DNA from: Collinsella sp. OM04-5
GTDB taxonomy: Bacteria; Actinomycetota; Coriobacteriia; Coriobacteriales; Coriobacteriaceae
NCBI RefSeq assembly: GCF_003439125.1
Contig: NZ_QSUU01000001.1
Location: 1 to 64,000 of the forward strand
DNA length: 64,000 nt
Direction of reading: 5' to 3'
Shown: positions 59,347-64,000 of the stretch, piece by piece
Layout: each line of letters begins with the position of its first letter
Numbering within the stretch: the first letter of the stretch is position 1
Program-made: the position numbers and the translations under genes
The notes under the pieces: model-generated
What the model was told of the DNA's origin: nothing
What the model saw: the letters and a program-made list of their open reading frames with translations, nothing else
The model's database searches: none

Positions 59347-59492
59347 GGTTACTCCCATCCTCATAGGGCCTATGCGGTTATATCCAGCATATCTGCAGGA
59401 TGTAGCCGTCGGTAGTGCCGTTTGGAGAGCAAAACGTCCAAAACTTGCGAAGCAATACATCGCGCGTCCGTGTGGTGCCTGGCTTTAAAAGC

Positions 59493-59527
59493 AAAGCGCG
59501 GAGCCGCTCGATGCGACTCCGCGCTTT
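59493..59527 (-). terminator. Terminator of the purine permease gene
   Basis: AAAGCGCGGA (59493-59502) pairs with TCCGCGCTTT (59518-59527). It lies 27 nt after the permease stop on the minus strand, with T-rich sequence after it. The duplicate lies at 57445-57477. Confidence 0.8.
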
Positions 59528-59553
59528 GCTGTTTGGTATTGCGAATCTTGCGC

Positions 59554-60867
59554 CTACGCTACAAAGAAGTAGACGAGGAAGGCGAGGGCTGCGATCCACA
59601 TGAGCGGCTTGATCTTGGAGGCCTCGCCCTTAAAGAGCGCGACGATCACGTAGGCGATAAAGCCCAGGCCAATGCCGGCAGAGATGGAGTAAGTGAAGGG
59701 CACGCCGGCGACAATCATGAACGCCGGGAAACCCTGCGACACGTCGGACCAGTCGATCTCGGAGGCCTCGCTCATCATGAGGTAACCGACGTAGACCAGA
59801 GCACCGCAGGTGGCGGCGCTGGAAACGATGGTGACGATGGGGGAGAAGAACGCGGCGAGAATGAACAGCACGCCGGTGGTGACAGAGGTGAGGCCCGTGC
59901 GGCCACCGTCGGCAGCGCCAGAGGTGGACTCGACGAAGGTAGTGATGGAGGAGACGCCCATAAAGCCACCGGCAGCAGCGGCCACGGAGTCGACGACCAG
60001 GATGGGACGGATGTCCTCGACATTGCCGTCCTCGGTCAAGAACTCGCCCTGCTTGGCGACGGCCATCGCGGTGCCCATGGTGTCGAAGAAGTCACTCATG
60101 AGCAGCGAGAAGGCAACGACGAGCAGCATCGGGTCGGTCAGAACCTTCACGATGGCCATGTTGCCATCGGCGGTGCTGGCAAACGGGGCGCCAAAGGTCG
60201 AGAAGTCGAGCGGTGCGATGAGGCCCTCGGGCGCATGGGTGACGCCCAGCGGGATACCGGCGATAACGGCAACGATGATGCCGATGAGCAGCGAGCCCGG
60301 CACGTTGCGGGAAGCCAGGGCAACCGTCACGACGATGGAGATGATGCCGACGATAAAGGTGGGGGAGGTGATGTCGCCCAAGCCGACGAGCGTACCGGCG
60401 CCAGCGGTGATGATGCCGGCGTCGCACAGGCCGATCATGGCGATAAACAGGCCCAGACCCACCGAGATGGCGTGGCGCAGGACCACGGGGATGGCATCCA
60501 TGATGGCCTCGCGCAGGCCGCAAAGGACGAGCAGCAAGATGACGATACCTTCGAGGAAGATAACGCTCATGGCAACGTGCCAGTCACCGCCGCACATGGT
60601 GGTGGTGATGCCCGCGATCATGGCGTTGATGCCCAGGCCCGACGCGCAGGCGAGCGGGCGGTTGGCGAAGATGCCCATGCAGATGGTCATGATGCCGGCG
60701 CCCAGGCAGGTGGCGCAGGCGAGCGCTCCCGCATCGATGCCAGCGCCCGAGAGCACTGCGGGGTTGACGGCGATGATGTAGGCCATCGCCAGGAATGTTG
60801 TCAGTCCAGCGCGAAGTTCGGTCCCGATTGTGGACTTGCGCTCACTGACGTGAAATAGTTCGTCCAT
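59554..60867 (-). CDS. Purine permease, NCS2 family, AzgA (hypoxanthine/guanine/adenine) type
   Basis: The 437-residue membrane protein has about 13 helices and the AzgA pattern: TIGTELRAGLTTFLAMAYIIAVNP at the start, CASGLGINAMIAG, DFFDTMGTAMAVAKQ and ESTSGAADGGRTGLTSVTTG. AzgA-type proteins import purine bases with protons. ATG 60867 follows GGAAAGGGT. No PurR box could be identified. The last 50 bases of the gene are copied at 57498-57549. Confidence 0.88.
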   Translation of the reverse strand: MDELFHVSERKSTIGTELRAGLTTFLAMAYIIAVNPAVLSGAGIDAGALACATCLGAGIMTICMGIFANRPLACASGLGINAMIAGITTTMCGGDWHVAMSVIFLEGIVILLLVLCGLREAIMDAIPVVLRHAISVGLGLFIAMIGLCDAGIITAGAGTLVGLGDITSPTFIVGIISIVVTVALASRNVPGSLLIGIIVAVIAGIPLGVTHAPEGLIAPLDFSTFGAPFASTADGNMAIVKVLTDPMLLVVAFSLLMSDFFDTMGTAMAVAKQGEFLTEDGNVEDIRPILVVDSVAAAAGGFMGVSSITTFVESTSGAADGGRTGLTSVTTGVLFILAAFFSPIVTIVSSAATCGALVYVGYLMMSEASEIDWSDVSQGFPAFMIVAGVPFTYSISAGIGLGFIAYVIVALFKGEASKIKPLMWIAALAFLVYFFVA

Positions 60868-61060
60868 GCATACCCTTTCCTTGTTCGGCCCCGAGTTTAG
60901 GCCGATTGACACGAACTCACCTACTATATCGCCTTTGAAAGGTTGATGTTCCTCGCGTGTTGAAGTTCGGCGCTTTGTAGCAGACGGACGGTATTATTCG
61001 CATGAAAATGTGTAGGTACCGTATACTTAAGCGGTTACAACGACCCCTATGGAGGAACGT

Positions 61061-61480
61061 ATGATTAAAGAGCTCTGCCACGACGAGGCTATCCTGTCCC
61101 AGCGTTGCGAGGTTGCGACCGTCGAGGACGAGTCGGTTGCTCAGGACCTGATCGATACCATCAAGTCGCTCGACGATGCCGGCTGCCTTGCCGCCAACCA
61201 GATCGGCGTTACCAAGAAGGTCTGCGTCTACCTGGACGACGCCGGCGAGCCCCACGTGCTCTACAACCCTCGTCTGGTGTTTGGCCTGGGCGCCAGCAAG
61301 ATGGAGGAGAGCTGCCTGACGCACGACGAGATCACCAAGTCCACGCGCTACATCAAGTGCAAGGTTGCCTTTGACCAGATCGTCGACGGCAAGATGAAGG
61401 AGTGCCGCCGCGATTACGCAGGCTTTGAGGCGCAAATGATCCAGCACATGATTGATCACTGTCTTGGAAAGTTGGTCTAA
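61061..61480 (+). CDS. Peptide-deformylase homologue lacking the catalytic glutamate
   Basis: The 139-residue protein has the deformylase motifs: motif 1 GCLAANQIGV (41-50), motif 2 MEESCLT (81-87; Cys85 zinc ligand) and motif 3 QHMIDH (128-133; His129, His133). In normal deformylases motif 3 is HExxH with catalytic Glu; here the codon is ATG (Met130), so the three metal ligands remain but the general base/acid is gone. Motif 2 is also altered (EGCLS becomes ESCLT). It may be catalytically impaired or specialised. GGAGGAAC precedes ATG 61061. Another deformylase is expected elsewhere in the genome. Confidence 0.82.
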   Translation: MIKELCHDEAILSQRCEVATVEDESVAQDLIDTIKSLDDAGCLAANQIGVTKKVCVYLDDAGEPHVLYNPRLVFGLGASKMEESCLTHDEITKSTRYIKCKVAFDQIVDGKMKECRRDYAGFEAQMIQHMIDHCLGKLV

Positions 61481-61511
61481 GGGGACCAAAGCACCGCACC
61501 TCGTCGTTTTT

Positions 61512-61551
61512 AGTCCGGGTATGACATTGTTGTCATGTCCGGACTTTTTTG
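61512..61551 (+). terminator. Terminator after the deformylase homologue
   Basis: AGTCCGGGTATGACA (61512-61526) pairs with TGTCATGTCCGGACT (61531-61545) with a small mismatch, followed by TTTTTT. Confidence 0.88.
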
Positions 61552-61611
61552 TTTAGCGCTCCTTTGTTTGGTGACAATGACCTTAGTAAGAATATTGAGC
61601 TAGGAGGCGCT

Positions 61612-62577
61612 ATGTGCACGAGCATTCGATTTACCGATAATTCTGGCCACATGTATCTGGGCCGTAACCTCGACTGGAGCTTTGACTACGGCCAACAGGT
61701 TCGCGTGATGCCGCGCGGGTTTCACATTCCGTATTCGTTTATCGACGACGCGACAGCGGCACACGCGGTGATCGGCATGTGCATCGATTACAAGAACTAC
61801 CCCATGTTCTTCGACTGCGGCAACGATGCGGGCCTCGCCGTGGCGGGTCTCAATTTCCCGGGTTATGCCAAGTATGCCGAGGACCCTGTCGACGGCAAGA
61901 CCAATATCGCGGCCTATGAGTTTCCCCTGTGGGTGGCAGCGACGTTCTCGACGGTCGACGAGGTCGAGGCTGCGTTGCACGATACGGTGATTGTCGCCAA
62001 ATCTGCCGGAGAGGGGCTGGGCGTGTCGCTGCTCCATTGGATTATCGGCGACAGGCAGCGTAGCATCGTGGTCGAGATGATGGCTGACGGCCTGCACGTA
62101 TACGACGATCCGGTCGACACCCTTGCCAACCAGCCGACCTTCCCGTGGCATATGGAAAATCTACGCACCTATATCACCGCCACAAGCGATTTTCCGCAGA
62201 CGGCGACGTGGCGTGGCGCCGAGCTTAAGCCTTATGGTGCGGGTGCCGGCATGCGCGGTATTCCGGGTGACTGCTATTCGCCGAGCCGTTTTGTAAAGGC
62301 GGCCTATCTCAATGCCAATTACCCGCAAAAGGAGAGCGAGGCCGAAAACGTCGTCCGCATGTTCCGCTCGCTCGAGGGCGTGGCGATGATCGAGGGGGCG
62401 TCCAAGATGGGCGATGGCAAGTTCGAGAAGACGATCTACACCGGATGCTTTAGCGCTCGCACGGGCAATTATTACTATGCGACCTACGACGACCCGTCGA
62501 TTCGCTACGTGAGCTTGATGGATGCCGAGGGTGCGAGCCCCGATAGGCTCGTGGTTCCCGAGCCGCGTCGCTCGTAG
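61612..62577 (+). CDS. Conjugated bile salt hydrolase (choloylglycine hydrolase)
   Basis: The 321-residue protein has the Ntn-hydrolase active site: nucleophile Cys2 exposed after removal of Met1 (MCTSIRF), Arg18 and Asp21 in LGRNLDW, Asn81 in GLNFPGY, an Asn in LANQPTF and an Arg in GDCYSPSRFVKAAY. This set is the hallmark of bile salt hydrolases and distinguishes them from penicillin V acylases only in part. It cleaves glycine or taurine from conjugated bile acids in the gut. No signal peptide is present. TAGGAGGCGCT precedes ATG 61612. Confidence 0.9.
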   Translation: MCTSIRFTDNSGHMYLGRNLDWSFDYGQQVRVMPRGFHIPYSFIDDATAAHAVIGMCIDYKNYPMFFDCGNDAGLAVAGLNFPGYAKYAEDPVDGKTNIAAYEFPLWVAATFSTVDEVEAALHDTVIVAKSAGEGLGVSLLHWIIGDRQRSIVVEMMADGLHVYDDPVDTLANQPTFPWHMENLRTYITATSDFPQTATWRGAELKPYGAGAGMRGIPGDCYSPSRFVKAAYLNANYPQKESEAENVVRMFRSLEGVAMIEGASKMGDGKFEKTIYTGCFSARTGNYYYATYDDPSIRYVSLMDAEGASPDRLVVPEPRRS

Positions 62578-62600
62578 CCGATAGCTTCACTGCAATGCAA

Positions 62601-62636
62601 AGCGCCCCTGCGTCTCCTGTGAGGTGCAGGGGCGCT
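62601..62636. terminator. Hairpin between bile salt hydrolase and DMT gene
   Basis: AGCGCCCCTGC (62601-62611) pairs perfectly with GCAGGGGCGCT (62626-62636). The minus-strand side has a short TTT. It lies between convergent genes and probably ends both transcripts. Confidence 0.75.
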
Positions 62637-62679
62637 GCGACCTGGGCTTTATCCCGCATGCGCCCCGAGAAAATGTCCC

Positions 62680-63591
62680 TTAAGCGCGTGCCGCCTGGGC
62701 GACACCGGCCTTGGCGTTTGCGCGTTTGCCGGCGAGTTCGCAAAAAATCGCGCCGCCGATGATAAGTGCGGCGCCCATCAGGCGGACCGGTGTTATGGCT
62801 TCGCCTAAAAGGACGGCGGAGAACACGACGGCCGAAAGCGGCTCGAGGTAGCCAACGACCGCGACGGTCTGGACGGGCAGCTTGGCGACGGCACTAAAGT
62901 AGAGTAGGCAACCGATGCCGGTGTTGACGACGCCGAGCATGACGACGGCGCGCCAATCAATACTGGCGGCGACGCCGGCGGACAGGAATGAGGGAGCGCC
63001 CTGCGTGATGAGCGTGAGGACCAGCGCGGTCACAAAGGCGGCACTCACCTGGAGCGCGGAGTTCTCGAGGCCTTCGATGTGTGGTGCACCCTTGCTAGCG
63101 ATGACCATCAGCGCATAGCAAAATGCCGAGGCGATGCCGCAGACGATACCCGCAATGGGCATATTGCCGCCTAGACCTTGCGCTGCAATGAGAAAAGCAC
63201 CGCAAGCAACGGCGATAAAGCCGGCGATTTTGCCGCCGGTCAGCTTTTCGCCAAAGATGAGCGGGGAGAGCGCCATAACGATGATGGGGCCGCAGTAGTA
63301 CAGCAGCGAGGATACGCCGACGCCTATCGTCTGATACGCGCGGAACAGAAAAATCCAGCTGGCGCCCAGTGCGGCTCCCGAAAGGATCAGGGCTGCGGCT
63401 TCTCGGGGGCGAGATGGTGCTTGCAACGTATGGCGTTGGGTGATGGCGAGGATGGTGACAAGCGAGAAGGCTCCCAGAAAGGTGCGCAGCAGCACGATAT
63501 CGGAGCTCGGCAGCGCGATAGCCGCGGCGATGATGCCGTTAGAACCAAACAACAACAATGCTGCTAAATACGTAAACAGTCCGTTGTTCAT
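62680..63591 (-). CDS. EamA/DMT-family transporter
   Basis: The 303-residue protein has ten helices as two EamA repeats, with NNGLFTYLAALLLFGSNGIIAA at the start and a second repeat from about 150. It differs from the gene at 16822 in sequence. Function is likely export of a metabolite; substrate unknown. It is divergent from the LysR gene at 63710, whose product may control it. Confidence 0.83.
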   Translation of the reverse strand: MNNGLFTYLAALLLFGSNGIIAAAIALPSSDIVLLRTFLGAFSLVTILAITQRHTLQAPSRPREAAALILSGAALGASWIFLFRAYQTIGVGVSSLLYYCGPIIVMALSPLIFGEKLTGGKIAGFIAVACGAFLIAAQGLGGNMPIAGIVCGIASAFCYALMVIASKGAPHIEGLENSALQVSAAFVTALVLTLITQGAPSFLSAGVAASIDWRAVVMLGVVNTGIGCLLYFSAVAKLPVQTVAVVGYLEPLSAVVFSAVLLGEAITPVRLMGAALIIGGAIFCELAGKRANAKAGVAQAARA

Positions 63592-63620
63592 GCGCTGCCA
63601 TCCCCTCTATATCCGAACAT

Positions 63621-63637
63621 GTTCACTATGGGTGAAC
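63621..63637. promoter_or_regulatory. Palindromic site between DMT and LysR genes
   Basis: GTTCAC (63621-63626) pairs with GTGAAC (63632-63637) across TATGG. It lies in the 118-nt region between the divergent transporter and LysR genes and fits a regulator-binding site. Binding is inferred. Confidence 0.5.
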
Positions 63638-63709
63638 TGGCTTTAGAAGAAAAGCGAATATAATGCATGGAAAACATAACAAAAACTCATGCAAGGGTGG
63701 GGACGTGCT

Positions 63710-64000
63710 GTGGAGACCAATATCCAAAAGATGCAAGTGCTGCTCGAGACGGTGCGTGCCGGCAGCTTTACGCGTGCTGCAGAGCGGCTGAGCTACTCGC
63801 AGTCGGGCGTGAGCCGCATGGTGGGCGACCTTGAGGCAGACTGGGGTTTTAAGGTGCTCGACCGCAGCCGCGAGGGCGTGGTGCTTTCTGCCGACGGGCG
63901 GCAGGTCATGCCGGCAGTCGAGGCGTTATGCGAAGAGTTTGGCCGCCTGCAGCGACGCGTGGACGAGATGCGAGGGCTCATGCGTGGCAAGATCTGTATC
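63710..64000 (+). CDS. LysR-family regulator, cut by the window end
   Basis: The visible 97 residues have the LysR winged helix (TVRAGSFTRAAERLSYSQSG and DLEADWGFKVLDRSREG). The reading frame starts at GTG 63710, with AAGGGTGGGG about 10 nt before it, and runs past the end of the window, so the effector domain is not seen. It is divergent from the DMT gene. Confidence 0.85.
   Translation, partial: METNIQKMQVLLETVRAGSFTRAAERLSYSQSGVSRMVGDLEADWGFKVLDRSREGVVLSADGRQVMPAVEALCEEFGRLQRRVDEMRGLMRGKICI

Overview
The window is about 64 kb of GC-rich, gene-dense chromosomal DNA. It looks like a human-gut Coriobacteriia genome, most likely a Collinsella species. That assignment is inference: it rests on the protein sequences, a conjugated bile salt hydrolase, LAXTG-anchored surface proteins, thiamine salvage under a TPP riboswitch, anaerobe-type enzymes, and many palindromic intergenic repeats. 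No 16S rRNA or other definitive marker is present. I see no rRNA, tRNA or CRISPR array.

Layout. 0-0.7 kb: an internally deleted IS110-type element sitting inside a palindromic repeat. 0.7-10 kb: housekeeping and signalling genes (glutaredoxin, an HTH/zinc-ribbon/TipAS regulator, TrmO, a PatB/MalY lyase, a flavin-type oxidoreductase, a BvgS-like hybrid kinase, a small K+ channel, a LOG protein, a ClC transporter). 10-12.4 kb: a YtrA-type GntR regulator with an ABC exporter, then a strictly periodic array of three hairpins. 12.7-20.2 kb: release factor 3, a VUT-family transporter with a candidate preQ1-like leader, an SDR, uracil-DNA glycosylase, a DMT exporter with divergent LysR, and a MATE pump flanked by two copies of a LysR gene tail. 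20.3-25.1 kb: a three-part sensory operon in which a lipoprotein joins a solute-binding domain to a 5'-nucleotidase C-terminal domain, followed by a hybrid kinase broken by a one-base frameshift. 25.5-31.2 kb: two rRNA methyltransferases (RlmA-like and RsmJ-like), small proteins, an acetyltransferase, a candidate structured RNA, and a TetM-like ribosomal-protection GTPase.

31.2-39 kb is the accessory part. Four copies of one palindromic repeat sit on, or directly after, gene ends and divide the region into blocks: an AAA ATPase, a short UvrA paralogue, and a block with a serine recombinase, an FxLYD lipoprotein, a DUF4230 protein, a 43-aa peptide and an unrecognised 353-aa protein. 39-47.6 kb: TrmL, a CobW-type GTPase, an ArsC-like protein, a flavoprotein, two cyclic-di-GMP genes (one frameshifted) and a patatin. 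47.6-50 kb: a second periodic hairpin array and the thiM/thiamine-binding/thiE operon with its TPP riboswitch and terminator. 50-55.3 kb: a HAD hydrolase, a LysR regulator, a MetE-like protein, a uracil permease and an esterase. 55.5-60.9 kb: a tandem duplication of about 2.05 kb carrying two LAATG-anchored repetitive surface proteins; a copied scrap of the neighbouring purine permease marks the junction. 61-64 kb: a deformylase homologue lacking its catalytic glutamate, bile salt hydrolase, a DMT transporter and the start of a LysR gene.

The main recurring theme is intergenic palindromes. At least eight types of long perfect or near-perfect hairpin occur, several sharing a GGGAC core. One is interrupted by the IS110 element and one supplies stop codons to two genes.
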